Shown in pieces: positions 48,305 through 57,338 of a stretch of 64,000 nucleotides of DNA. The notes beneath the pieces were generated by a model. The model worked only from the letters and a program-made list of their open reading frames with translations. It was not told the DNA's origin and did not search any database. Each line of letters starts with the position of its first letter. Position 1 is the first letter of the stretch. Source of the DNA: Sulfolobus tengchongensis (GTDB lineage: Archaea > Thermoproteota > Thermoprotei_A > Sulfolobales > Sulfolobaceae); the NCBI RefSeq assembly GCF_036967215.1, contig NZ_CP146016.1, positions 1,923,337 through 1,987,336 on the forward strand, in the 5' to 3' direction. The translations under genes were made by a program, and so were the position numbers.

Positions 48305-49951
48305 TTAACCACCATTTTGTGAAGTAGATCCACCATATTCCCATTCCTGGTAGTTAACTATTATCATAGGGGAGTTGATATACAAAGTACCATAGTTAAG
48401 ATAATAGGTATAAACACTTCTACTTGACGTTGAATCATACACTGTGACATTAATTGGGCAAGAGTGAAGCCCGACATATTGTACTGTATTCCCGCCCTGA
48501 TGTTTTGTATATATGTAAATCGTAAAATTGCCATATAGTGCTAGACTATAATCATTTACAATCTGGAGTTCAGTTCCTTGTTTAAAATAAATCTTCTCTG
48601 GTACATAATTCTTTATATTACCGAGAACGATCTGTTGATTAGTGCCCATTATTTGAACTTGTAATAGTTGCCCTGCTATGCTTATGTTAACTGGTGTGCT
48701 GTTTTTAACCGCCCATACTCCATTAGGGAAATAGAAGTAATTTTCGGCTATAACCAAATAGTAATTTTGAAAAACATTGTAATTACCAGTTATGTTACCA
48801 CTACCGTTTACAAATACCTCGTAGGTACCTACTACACTTATTTTATTGGTTGATGAAGATAATCCAGTATATCTATAACATGTTATTTGACCCCCTAATA
48901 GGGGTTTTGAGAAATATCCTCCAGGTGAAGTATAGTTAAAGGTTATGTTATAGTAGGACGGAAATTGTATAATATGGTATCCATAGGTTAGGTTTAATTG
49001 TATACCACCTTTACCTACTTGATAAGTTTTATTATCTATTATAACTGGGATCGTTGAGTTGAGCGAAGTTAAAGTATATTTTATATTTCCTCCAGAGTTG
49101 CGATTTCCATGACTAAGTGTTACACTTCCACTTACTGTAGTTCCTACTCCTAAAGGTATTCCATTAGTATTTATTGTGACTGTAAATTTCTGAGTATACG
49201 CTTTATATATTGCTGTTAAAACTAATGGTCCACTTACTGTAAATGATGTACTCAAGGATGCAGGAGAATTCAGGTTACCATACCCTACTATGGTCCAGTT
49301 TTGAAATACTGCAGTCAAACCATAACCGGGGAGAAATATTGTAGAGCTGTTTTTATCTGCTATGGAATAGGTTCCAGGATTTAAATAGAATATTTGCGGG
49401 GTATTTGAAGTAAGGGTAGCAAGCACTACTTGGATACTTATTGGGATTACTTTACTTCCATTTAATACGAAGGCAGTAACGTATATTGGAACTTTTCCAG
49501 CTGGGCCAGATATGGTAACAGTAGTGACTGAAGTATTAGGGTTAAGGAAGTAGAAATTAGCTTCAGAGGATATTATCAATATGGGATTATTAAAAGCTTG
49601 CTTAGGCAAAGGTATTTTTTGATTACCAAATACTACTATGCTATTATTTAATGTTGGAACCCATGTACTTCCGTTGAAATAATATATTTGAGATATATTA
49701 AAGGGTTGTATTAGTGAGTTATAATAAAATTGTATAAATGGATTTTGCGAAGAATTATAATAAATATTTGGATTTCCTCGAAATATTTGATTCTGCTGTT
49801 GCTGTTGAAGTTGTTGATATGCAGTACCTGCTATTTGACCTTGGCTAGAATATATTGGAGTGGAATTTAATATCAAAAATGCAGGTATTAAAACTGATAA
49901 TAATATAATAAGTAATATAATCATAAATATAGCTGAAGACAATGCCTTCAT
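48305..49951 (-). CDS. Large pilin-like surface protein
   Basis: 548 residues. MKALSSAIFMIILLIILLSVLIPAFLIL fits a class III signal peptide (cut after KA, before LSS), and a Gln-rich stretch (AYQQLQQQQQNQ) follows the helix. The extracellular part has repeated modules around FLNPNTSVTTVTISGPAGKVPIYVTAFVLNG and IFLPGYGLTAVFQNWTIVGYG, and many sequons. No ATPase or membrane assembly protein is adjacent. It lies between the FlaG-like and the 471-residue genes in one operon. Confidence 0.7.
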   Translation of the reverse strand: MKALSSAIFMIILLIILLSVLIPAFLILNSTPIYSSQGQIAGTAYQQLQQQQQNQIFRGNPNIYYNSSQNPFIQFYYNSLIQPFNISQIYYFNGSTWVPTLNNSIVVFGNQKIPLPKQAFNNPILIISSEANFYFLNPNTSVTTVTISGPAGKVPIYVTAFVLNGSKVIPISIQVVLATLTSNTPQIFYLNPGTYSIADKNSSTIFLPGYGLTAVFQNWTIVGYGNLNSPASLSTSFTVSGPLVLTAIYKAYTQKFTVTINTNGIPLGVGTTVSGSVTLSHGNRNSGGNIKYTLTSLNSTIPVIIDNKTYQVGKGGIQLNLTYGYHIIQFPSYYNITFNYTSPGGYFSKPLLGGQITCYRYTGLSSSTNKISVVGTYEVFVNGSGNITGNYNVFQNYYLVIAENYFYFPNGVWAVKNSTPVNISIAGQLLQVQIMGTNQQIVLGNIKNYVPEKIYFKQGTELQIVNDYSLALYGNFTIYIYTKHQGGNTVQYVGLHSCPINVTVYDSTSSRSVYTYYLNYGTLYINSPMIIVNYQEWEYGGSTSQNGG

Positions 49952-50005
49952 GTAGAGGGTACCCCCGTGAAAGTATATCCTATTCTAAACCAATAACCAT
50001 TAGAA

Positions 50006-50518
50006 TTATATAAAACCCAAATAATAATTTATGTAATTACTATTAGCCACATTATTTACCACAACTGTTATCGGCGTATTGAATGGTACAGTGTAAACGC
50101 TTATTGGAGAATCATAAATTATTCTTCCATTAACATCGTATATTGGACTGGTTATCGTTAAAGTTTTTGCTTGAGTTCCATTTGGCAAGTAAACCGAAAA
50201 TGAGGGTGGTGTTAAGGGTGTTAATAATGCTACATCTTGCTGAAGATAAGAAGGTTCTGGAAATACTAATATTTCCACTTTTCCAGTCACTGCTGGATTA
50301 TATACCTCAATTACTGTACTCCCCGATTGAGAGGTTGAGGAAACCAACAAAGGGCCTACTGAAATAGAAGATAAAGATGAAAGAGAACTAGCTTGTTGCT
50401 GACCTATGCTGAAGAGTTCATGAGGTATCAAATAAGAGGAGATAAAGCCAAATAACACTAACCCTATCAAAACAACTGCAATAACTATTATGAACTCCTC
50501 AACTACTGACGATGGCAT
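50006..50518 (-). CDS. FlaG/pilin-like secreted protein
   Basis: 170 residues. MPSSVVEEFIIVIAVVLIGLVLFGFISSYLI is an N-terminal helix like that of archaellum proteins FlaG/FlaF, followed by a compact beta-rich domain (GPLLVSSTSQSGSTVIEVYNPAVTGKVEILVF). First gene of the minus-strand surface operon. It is divergent from a gene beginning MPSTVVNLLIIVVTILI, a similar start, and shares one TATA box with it. Confidence 0.65.
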   Translation of the reverse strand: MPSSVVEEFIIVIAVVLIGLVLFGFISSYLIPHELFSIGQQQASSLSSLSSISVGPLLVSSTSQSGSTVIEVYNPAVTGKVEILVFPEPSYLQQDVALLTPLTPPSFSVYLPNGTQAKTLTITSPIYDVNGRIIYDSPISVYTVPFNTPITVVVNNVANSNYINYYLGFI

Positions 50519-50541
50519 CTGTAAATAATAATAAGAAAAGC

Positions 50542-50551
50542 TTATATATAA
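50542..50551. promoter_or_regulatory. Single palindromic TATA box (TTATATATAA) for two divergent surface genes
   Basis: TTATATATAA is its own reverse complement. Its centre is about 28 bases from the ATG at 50518 (minus) and about 26 bases from the ATG at 50573 (plus), the correct spacing for leaderless transcripts in both directions. No other TATA-like box fits in the 54 bases between the starts. Confidence 0.6.
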
Positions 50552-50572
50552 AATTTGTTGATATTATTCTAT

Positions 50573-51940
50573 ATGCCTAGTACTGTAGTGAATCTTTTAA
50601 TTATTGTAGTTACAATCTTGATTGCCATATCTGGTTTCACATTATATGCGACATACATTTCCACACAAGGTTTATCTCTCTTACAACAAGAATACGTTAT
50701 TGGAATTTCAAAAAATATACAAATCACACTATCACAATTAACGTATAAAGGTTTACAACCAAGTTATAAATATTTTAATGTAAGTTACTTAGTGTGGGTA
50801 AAATCACCTACTTCTGAAATTACTGTCATACCATTCGTAGCCTCTCCACAAGTAAATCCGTATTACTATTCACCTCCACAGACCCAGAATGCATCCTTGT
50901 TCTTTTCATCAGCAAAAGGTTATATTCAAGTCAAGAATTTCTCCTTCACGTCTAATGTATATTCACCTCAACAAGGACAATTTTTAGGTAAAGTCAACGC
51001 TTACGCTTTTAATATTAGCTCTAACCAAACGTACATTCTATCAGCCAAAATAAGGCCTGGGCAAATAATAATCCTTTGGATCTTGTATTATTATAATGGA
51101 AAATGGTATAGAATTGATTATACTTATATAAATCCAACTAATGCTGGCTTAGGACTTTTTGCGTTAAGTAGTAGCGGTAACTACGTAGCTAATAGTGGAA
51201 ATCTGAATAACCCTGCTCCTCATATAGTAACTAGTCAGGGTGGGCTGGGATTTGGCTTATGGTTTCAACAAAAAACGAACGCTACAACTAAGACATTAAT
51301 ATTAAATGTTACTATTTCACCTACTGCAAATGGAGATAATTTTTCAATTCTAATTTGGGAGATAGGAAATAAATTGTATGTTGGAACTTATGATTATAAT
51401 AGCAAAACTCAATATCAAACATATTTATATTCAATAGCTCAAGGTTATTGGTATTTCATTAATTTTAGTTTCGGATCTCTGTTAAAATCTACCAACAGCG
51501 TTAATATCACATTATACTCCTCAACCGGTAAGTTACTTAACTACACTAAAAACGGACTATCCATTCCTGAAAGCAATGGTTATATATCAGTAGTATCATT
51601 TGGCTCAAGATCATTAGTAAATGTAATATCTCAAGCCTTTTTTGTTACTTTACAAAGTGGCAATAGTGTTTCACTCACATCCTTCTATAATGTATCAACA
51701 ATAATGCTTAAGAATGGCTTTGTTTACAATAATACCTATAATTATAATTGGACAATAGTACACTCCAATTTCCTTAACGCAATAGGATATTGGTACTTCG
51801 TATACCCATCATATCCACCTCCAAATGTTATTAATGGGATTCTATGGTACTCGCCTAGTGGAAGTGGAAATGGAAATAATAAGTATCCATCGATATATTA
51901 CATTCCAGAACAAGGTTATAATACATATGTTTTAATATAA
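50573..51940 (+). CDS. Large FlaF/pilin-like surface protein
   Basis: 455 residues from ATG 50573 (MPSTVVNLLIIVVTILIAISGFTLYATYIS); a TTG 18 bases upstream is in frame but lies inside the promoter. An N-terminal helix is followed by a region with helical character (GLSLLQQEYVIGISKNIQITLSQLTYKG) and a long extracellular part with possible lectin-like segments (LGFGLWFQQKTNATTKTLILNVTISPTANGDNFSILIWEIGNK). No known domain can be named with confidence. Divergent from the FlaG-like gene. Confidence 0.65.
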   Translation: MPSTVVNLLIIVVTILIAISGFTLYATYISTQGLSLLQQEYVIGISKNIQITLSQLTYKGLQPSYKYFNVSYLVWVKSPTSEITVIPFVASPQVNPYYYSPPQTQNASLFFSSAKGYIQVKNFSFTSNVYSPQQGQFLGKVNAYAFNISSNQTYILSAKIRPGQIIILWILYYYNGKWYRIDYTYINPTNAGLGLFALSSSGNYVANSGNLNNPAPHIVTSQGGLGFGLWFQQKTNATTKTLILNVTISPTANGDNFSILIWEIGNKLYVGTYDYNSKTQYQTYLYSIAQGYWYFINFSFGSLLKSTNSVNITLYSSTGKLLNYTKNGLSIPESNGYISVVSFGSRSLVNVISQAFFVTLQSGNSVSLTSFYNVSTIMLKNGFVYNNTYNYNWTIVHSNFLNAIGYWYFVYPSYPPPNVINGILWYSPSGSGNGNNKYPSIYYIPEQGYNTYVLI

Positions 51941-52035
51941 TAAATTAGGTTATATAATACTATATTACTCTACAAATAGTAAGTAGTGTATGCTATATTT
52001 CTAGCGCCATCAAAAATTATTTATGCTTCGTAGAA

Positions 52036-52230
52036 GGGGTTTGGGTCTCATTGAATTTCATTTATTTCGTATTCAACTCTAAACCCGTGGACTTCGCCGA
52101 GGTCACGAATGTTCATTCCTCTCCGTCCCATTAGGGGGATAATCCCACTCACCTTACGATGAGGAAACCCCACATTTTGTAACTAAACTTACCCCATTCG
52201 GGAATTTCCAATCTACATCTAAGGTAAGGT
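52036..52230 (-). mobile_element. Solo tnpB 3' end, copy B (omega-RNA-like)
   Basis: About 195 bases on the minus strand with the same plan as copy A: zinc-ribbon codons, internal loss of about 80 bases, CTCATC-GTAA-GGTGAG hairpin, GGACGGAGAGGAATGAAC, and the end GAGACCCAAACCCC at 52036. The candidate guide then starts TTCTACGAAGCATAAA (reading leftwards from 52035). No protein encoded. Confidence 0.7.
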
Positions 52231-52702
52231 TACTATGTTTTAGACTGTGTGCAAATTATATAAATTTTACGCTAAGATGGAAACAGCCCTCCACTGCATC
52301 TATCAGAGGAAGGACATCATCACGTATTGTGTTCATTCTGTGTTGGTTAGATTCGTTGAATCATAGCGATTTCCTAAAAGATGAAATTACTTTCAATTTT
52401 TAACTATTCCTAGAAATCTAAATGAACAAATGAATGAATAAATTTTCTCATAATTTATTTTAACTCAGACATTCTTATATGAATTCATAGGAACGTACCA
52501 CATAAGACTTTATATAATTCCAAATGAGAGTAAATGTCTATTATTTTGATTCTTAAGAGCTAAATTATTACATTTATCTTAAATCTATAGGCAGTCCCGA
52601 AATACGAATCACTTATTGTTTTTCAACCGTTGATATTAAAGAAAATTTCTCACTAAATAAAGAACGTAAGCTTTAAACGAGAAAGTATAAAAATGAATAT
52701 TA
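52231..52702. other. Intergenic, nothing recognised
   Basis: About 470 bases between solo copy B and the MaoC gene. AT-rich, with the MaoC promoter at its end. No frame or repeat stands out. Confidence 0.4.
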
Positions 52703-53209
52703 ATGTCTCAAAACTCACAAGAAGGTCCCTTTTTTGAGGATTTTATGGTTGGCCAAAGGTTTAGGAGTAAGGTTGGTAGGACAGTAACGGATGTTGATAA
52801 TATTTGGTTTACACTATTAACTAACAATTCGAATCAGATACATTTTAATAAGGATTACACTGAGAAGTATTTTGCGGGAGAGCCGTTTAGGGGTAGACTA
52901 GTGGTTAATGGTTTTTTAACTTTGTCAATTGTGGCGGGGTTATTAGTGGAGCAGACTAGTCAAAACGGTTTCATGTTGGGAATTGAAAACGTGAAATTCC
53001 TAAATCCAGTTTTTGGAGGAGATACAATTTATGCAGAGGCGGAGGTAACTGAAGTTAGAGAATCAAAGAGCAGACCAGGTTTCGGAATAGTCAAAATAAA
53101 AACGTGGGGATATAACCAAAGGGGAGAGAAAGTAATAGAATTCGATAGAATATTCATGGTAAGAAAAAGAGGAGCAACATGGAGTGGAGAAAAAGGGAAA
53201 AGTCAGTAA
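52703..53209 (+). CDS. MaoC-like hot-dog hydratase
   Basis: 168 residues. The hydratase-2 pattern is TLLTNNSNQIHFNKDYTEKYFAGEPFRGRLVVNGFLTLSIVAGL, with the Asn/His pair in place of the usual Asp/His of (R)-hydratases. The C-terminal IENVKFLNPVFGGDTIYAEAEV is also typical. It should add or remove water on an enoyl-CoA; whether fatty acid or dicarboxylic acid (mesaconyl/methylfumaryl type) cannot be told. Single gene. Confidence 0.85.
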   Translation: MSQNSQEGPFFEDFMVGQRFRSKVGRTVTDVDNIWFTLLTNNSNQIHFNKDYTEKYFAGEPFRGRLVVNGFLTLSIVAGLLVEQTSQNGFMLGIENVKFLNPVFGGDTIYAEAEVTEVRESKSRPGFGIVKIKTWGYNQRGEKVIEFDRIFMVRKRGATWSGEKGKSQ

Positions 53210-53460
53210 TAATGTTAAAAAGGGATATAGGGTATATAATTTTGGTGATTCTAATATCCTCTAATTCACCATCATCTCTTATATCTCATTTTCATTTTGT
53301 ATTATTGTTATTTAGCTCTGTCAATAATTTTTCCTAATCAAGTAATATTGCATCTATTTTCTTGCTTTTTACATTTTGCAATTTGCTTTGATTATTTATT
53401 TATCACTAATACAATCATATATAGCCCGTTTATTTACAAATAATATAACGAATTGTATCT

Positions 53461-53525
53461 GTTTCACATTTGGATTTTTCATTTCTCACAATGTGGAACG
53501 TTTTTTGGAACGGGATTCTTAAAAG
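53461..53525 (+). promoter_or_regulatory. Promoter block resembling that at 5880-5911
   Basis: GTTTCAC (53461-53467), then GGAACG twice (53495-53500 and 53507-53512), six bases, then TTAAAAG (53519-53525). GGAACG-N6-TTAAAAG is identical in spacing to the block before the related gene at 5945. It suggests that the two secreted-protein genes are controlled by the same factor. Confidence 0.55.
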
Positions 53526-53548
53526 AAATAAACGTGAAATTTATCTTA

Positions 53549-54034
53549 ATGAAGACGGCTATATTAGCTCTAGCAATCGTAGGCGCCTTCGTAGCGGGAT
53601 TAGCGTCTGCGGGAGCAATAGGTTATGGACCACTAGCGTATATATCATATCACATTATCGTAAATCAGCAACAAGGACAAGCTCAAATAATACCGGCTTA
53701 CATCAATTTAGGGAATTTAACTGCTGGAGAAAAAGGTAATGTTACAGCATCTGCAAAGCTAAACATCTCTTCTAACGGAACATATACTATTGACCTATTA
53801 CATGTAGAAAAACTGCAAAAGGCATTTAGCACATTTATCGTAACGTTAAAGATAGGTAACGAGAACATTACTCTAACTCCAGAAAATGATAGTGCAAGTG
53901 TTAGCTTAGTTAAGGGAACCTATAACGTTTCAATATTCATATCGTTCCAAGTATCGCAGAATCCTAAAGGAGATCTAAACGTCACCAACGAACCTTTGCT
54001 CATAATTCATCCCGCAGGAGAGAGTGAGAGTTAA
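53549..54034 (+). CDS. Small secreted protein (family of 5945-6487)
   Basis: 161 residues from ATG 53549 (MKTAILALAIVGAFVAGLASAGAIG); a GTG at 53534 is possible, while the longer open frame to 53453 runs through the promoter block. Signal peptide, then the same beta-rich domain as the 5945 protein (INLGNLTAGEKGNVTASAKLNISSNGTYTIDLLHVEKL), without its charged tail. Sequons indicate a glycosylated surface protein. Function unknown. Confidence 0.75.
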   Translation: MKTAILALAIVGAFVAGLASAGAIGYGPLAYISYHIIVNQQQGQAQIIPAYINLGNLTAGEKGNVTASAKLNISSNGTYTIDLLHVEKLQKAFSTFIVTLKIGNENITLTPENDSASVSLVKGTYNVSIFISFQVSQNPKGDLNVTNEPLLIIHPAGESES

Positions 54035-54499
54035 TAATCTAAGATATCAAGATAAATTATTTTTTATTCTCTTATTCATCATAAGATAAGTTAATATTGA
54101 AAACATTTGTATTAAAGTGATAAATGGGAAAATGTTTTGCTTTACATATTTTGTGGGATTTTTCAAAATTTTCGTTATTTTACGTTCATAGTAAAAACAG
54201 AGTTCTAAACGAAATACCCCCCATAAGGCATGCTTCATGAGTCACTATTTTTAATATTGTTATTGACTTAACTAATTCATCGTGTGAACTCAATAGGGGT
54301 CTCCTAAAATTTATACTCTATCTAAAGAATTTTGTGAAATTACGTTAAACTTGTACTTTATGATATTCCAAAATTATGTTGTTATAGTCACCTCTTCATA
54401 GTAGCAACGTGTTAAACCATATAGTTCACTAAATAGATCACGAATCTACATTTAATACACTAGCTAGAAAACTCTTAATTTTATCTTGACTTTCTATAA
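54035..54499. other. Intergenic, nothing recognised
   Basis: About 465 bases. One 63-residue frame on the minus strand is low-complexity and has no supporting feature. No other signal. Confidence 0.35.
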
Positions 54500-54784
54500 T
54501 TATTGAGATAACTCTTTTTCAGTTTCTCTTTTCTTCACAGCCTTATCGTAAATAATCCAATTCCTGTACCACTCTTCGTTTTCCTTCTTTAGAAAAGTTA
54601 AAACTATACTTGTTAGCTCCTTCGCAGTTATCTTCTCCTTACCATCCATATATATCTTACCTATTGTCATATACGCGATCTTCCTCGCTACATCGATTGG
54701 AGCACCAGTTTTCAAAACGCTAACTACAAGTTTTTCCCAAATTAATTCTTCTTCATTTCCGTTTCGTTTAACTACTTTTATCAT
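54500..54784 (-). CDS. Stand-alone ATP-cone protein
   Basis: 94 residues. IKVVKRNGNEEELIWEKLVVSVLKTGAPIDVARKIAYMTIGKIYMDGKEKITAKELTSIVLTFLKK is the ATP-cone pattern of NrdR and ribonucleotide reductases. It has no zinc ribbon and no reductase domain. It may be a nucleotide-sensing partner of another protein. Single gene. Confidence 0.75.
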   Translation of the reverse strand: MIKVVKRNGNEEELIWEKLVVSVLKTGAPIDVARKIAYMTIGKIYMDGKEKITAKELTSIVLTFLKKENEEWYRNWIIYDKAVKKRETEKELSQ

Positions 54785-54876
54785 AATTTAATATTTTCTT
54801 TAGAGGCTTAATATCTTTTATGCTAAATAAAGTTTAATGTACGTATTGCATAATTCATAAAGTTTTTATTGATAAA

Positions 54877-55152
54877 ATGGAAGTTTTTATTATGAGTGTA
54901 GAGATTAACGAGAAGGGAGTTACAATAAAAATACCCATTTTATCCACATCAGTCTCTTTTCCCAGAGATCAGATAGAGAAAATTGAGGATTCGTCTCCAC
55001 CAGATGAGATATGCAATTTAGCCAGAAGTAAAGGCGTATTATTCGCTGGGAGCACAATAGATGGAAAGGTTATGTATTATAACGTGAGAAAGGGAGAGAA
55101 GTGCCTATTAATAATTCTTAAAGATGGTAGGAAGATTTACGTAGGAATTTAG
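54877..55152 (+). CDS. Small beta-rich hypothetical protein
   Basis: 91 residues (ATG 54877, or ATG 54892 giving MSVEINEKG). The pattern of short strands (VTIKIPILSTSVSFPRDQIEKIE...GEKCLLIILKDGRKIYVGI) resembles PH-like small domains. No family name. It is preceded by an AT-rich promoter (AAGTTTTTATTGATAAAA). Confidence 0.55.
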   Translation: MEVFIMSVEINEKGVTIKIPILSTSVSFPRDQIEKIEDSSPPDEICNLARSKGVLFAGSTIDGKVMYYNVRKGEKCLLIILKDGRKIYVGI

Positions 55153-55226
55153 GTGAACAACTATTTTTATAGCAATTATGACAATTTCCTGACTTTCCCT
55201 GATCCCATTAATAACGTAGTTAGTGC

Positions 55227-55300
55227 TTTGTGAGGTTTTCCAAAACTTATGTTATTTCTTCATATTATCCCCATAGCAAAAATAACGTACCAAACTTGAT
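55227..55300 (+). repeat. Degenerate copy of a repeated element (see 57440)
   Basis: TTTGTGAGGTTTTCC...CTTCATATTATCCCCATAGC...ATAACGTACCAAAC matches the reverse strand of 57530-57600. In the matching frame it reads GFPKLMLFLHIIPIAKITYQT and has stops. A relic of a transposase-like or other mobile gene. The rest of 55153-55586 has no gene. Confidence 0.5.
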
Positions 55301-55586
55301 AACTTGCAAATACTCTATAAAATAAGCATATAATAATTCAAAATTGTAAGCTATCTGTTTTTGGAATAAAATGTAGAATATAGAGCTTTTCATAGTAAGT
55401 TCAACATTACCTGCAATTATTAGTAATTTATGAGCTAAAGCTTATATGACGAGTTAACCTATCGTTTCATTTCAATGAAATTCACTATATAAACATCTAT
55501 CTAATCTAGTACTTTCATATGAAAGTTGATCTAAATTCTACCACATTTCCTAATAAATTCTCTTGTAAAAATCATATATTATAGTT

Positions 55587-56366
55587 CTATTCGATGTATT
55601 TAATCTTCTCTCTATTTATTTTTTCTAGGAATATTTTAGTTTCATTAAACTTAAGCGCGTCCTTGTGTATTTTTACTCCTAATTCATTAAATAGATTGAT
55701 TATATTGTCATCAATTCTGAGTAAACCCCATCTGGGAATCACATATTTAAAGTCATAGTTTAGATTTGGAGCGACTACGGTCTCATCGAGAATTTCCTTA
55801 GCCTTACTCTTATCATGAACGTATATGATATAAACTTTGAAAGTGTCCAATTCTTTACTTTCACTTAAACTTTCAATTACCTTGTTGTAAGCTTTTTCCT
55901 TAGAAACCTTGAATAAGCTAGTTAGATCCTCATATATTTTTATGAAATCCCATCCGTATTTCTCCACAAGGATTTGTATTGCCTCATCAGCTATTGGGTC
56001 GTAAATTTTCATATTGCTAAACGAGATTTTGCTAAAAGCGTAACTAAGATACTTGTAGTCATCCCCATTACTTTTCTTATCCTTTAGATAACAAGCCTCT
56101 AATAAATCACCATAAAAACCACCAACTTCTATAACACTATCAATTAGATTATAGGTTATAATGTCGAAGTATTTTGATAGTGGAATAACTTTGTAATAGA
56201 AATATGGATCTTCCTTTATTTTTTCAGCTATTATCTCCCCTATATCAAGTTTAGAGAGATCAACTGTAGAGCCTACTTGATTAGTTAATGATAATTCTCC
56301 ATTTATAGATGTTAATATGTAATCGTCAAACTCAACCTTAAACTTTCTCCTTCCCTTAATTGGCAT
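55587..56366 (-). CDS. Hypothetical soluble protein
   Basis: 259 residues, mixed alpha/beta, no membrane helix or Cys motif. ATG 56366 opens MPIKGRRKFKVEFDDYILTSINGELSLTNQ. A central helical part holds DPIADEAIQILVEKYGWDFIKIYEDLTSLFKVSKEKAYNKVIESL, and a later part KVYIIYVHDKSKAKEILDETVV. No family recognised. Single gene next to solo copy C. Confidence 0.65.
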   Translation of the reverse strand: MPIKGRRKFKVEFDDYILTSINGELSLTNQVGSTVDLSKLDIGEIIAEKIKEDPYFYYKVIPLSKYFDIITYNLIDSVIEVGGFYGDLLEACYLKDKKSNGDDYKYLSYAFSKISFSNMKIYDPIADEAIQILVEKYGWDFIKIYEDLTSLFKVSKEKAYNKVIESLSESKELDTFKVYIIYVHDKSKAKEILDETVVAPNLNYDFKYVIPRWGLLRIDDNIINLFNELGVKIHKDALKFNETKIFLEKINREKIKYIE

Positions 56367-56568
56367 TTACGTTAGAGTGTGAATTTACTCATATAAAAAC
56401 ATTTATGAACAAATGATTAAGGATCACGTAGCTCTACTTCTCTATATAAGGATTTTTTCCTTAGTTATTGATATTATCTGAAGAATTTAGATCTCACCAG
56501 GTTATTTTGCCTCTAGATCTCAATCTTATGTTGAGTCATATAAACTCACTTCTAGTTACGAATAAATA
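56367..56568. other. Spacer between the hypothetical gene and solo copy C
   Basis: About 200 bases; together with copy C and 56771-56969 it makes a 600-base gene-free stretch. It holds the promoter of the gene at 55587-56366 and nothing else recognisable. Confidence 0.35.
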
Positions 56569-56770
56569 GGGATTTTGGGTCTCATCGAATCTCATATACT
56601 TTATATCCGACTCTTTATCCTGAATTTCATCAAAGTCATAGTTACCCAATCATTCTTCACTATCACCTTAGCGGAAACCCTACTCATGGTGGGGAAACTG
56701 AACATTCTAACTTCCCTTCCTCACTACTATTTGAGAGTTACCAATCCACATCTAGGATGGGATCTAAAAA
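56569..56770 (-). mobile_element. Solo tnpB 3' end, copy C, the most diverged
   Basis: About 200 bases on the minus strand: GATCCCATCCTAGATGTGG at the left (as in copy A), the same internal loss, a decayed hairpin (CCCACCATGAGTAGGG) and the end GATGAGACCCAAAATCCC. The candidate guide would start TATTTATTCGTAACTA. An 84-residue open frame on the plus strand is antisense to it and not a gene. Confidence 0.6.
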
Positions 56771-56972
56771 GTAAATTGCAATCAGGCTATTCAAATTTCA
56801 CGCTTTTATGGAAAGTATTTCAACGGTAATATATGTTTAATTTTTGATGAATTATTTTATATAAAGGGTTAAAATAACTTTGGCCATAAAATGCTCAATT
56901 CTTACTTAAATGCTGAAGTATTAAACGCTGTAAAAAGTAAAGTATATAAAAAATGCTTCCTATAATTAAGTG

Positions 56973-57338
56973 ATGAGGTTCTCAAAGTCAAATAAACCTA
57001 GGGAGTTATGCCCAATAGTTTCCGCAATAACTGTAATAGGTACTGAACCAAAGCTATTAACCATAAGATATTTGCTTGAGGGCCCTAAAAGATTTAATGA
57101 ACTGCAAAGATTGACTTCACTAAGTTCTAAGACTCTCTCAAGTACGCTTAAGGAATTAGAGAGTTTAGGAATTGTGGAAAGAAAAATTGTGAGCTCTCGG
57201 CCAATAATAGTAGTTTATGAATTGACAGAGAAAGGTAAGGAATTAAAAAGCATATTTGACGAACTTAGAAAATGGGGAGAGAAGTTCGCGTTTAACGAGA
57301 TTGTAGTAGCACCACAGAATATTAAATTAAAGGAATAA
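56973..57338 (+). CDS. HxlR-type winged-HTH regulator
   Basis: 121 residues from ATG 56973 (a GTG directly upstream also fits). CPIVSAITVIGTEPKLLTIRYLLEGPKRFNELQRLTSLSSKTLSSTLKELESLGIVERK is the HxlR pattern, followed by YELTEKGKELKSIFDELRKWGEKF. The Cys near residue 12 is where redox-sensing members carry theirs. The target is unknown; it is a single gene. Confidence 0.8.
   Translation: MRFSKSNKPRELCPIVSAITVIGTEPKLLTIRYLLEGPKRFNELQRLTSLSSKTLSSTLKELESLGIVERKIVSSRPIIVVYELTEKGKELKSIFDELRKWGEKFAFNEIVVAPQNIKLKE

Noticed and set aside
54047-54238. 63-residue frame on the minus strand
   Set aside because: Low-complexity composition, no domain, no promoter-like context.
56575-56829. 84-residue open frame on the plus strand
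   Set aside because: It runs antisense through solo tnpB copy C; the conserved sequence is explained by the element on the other strand.
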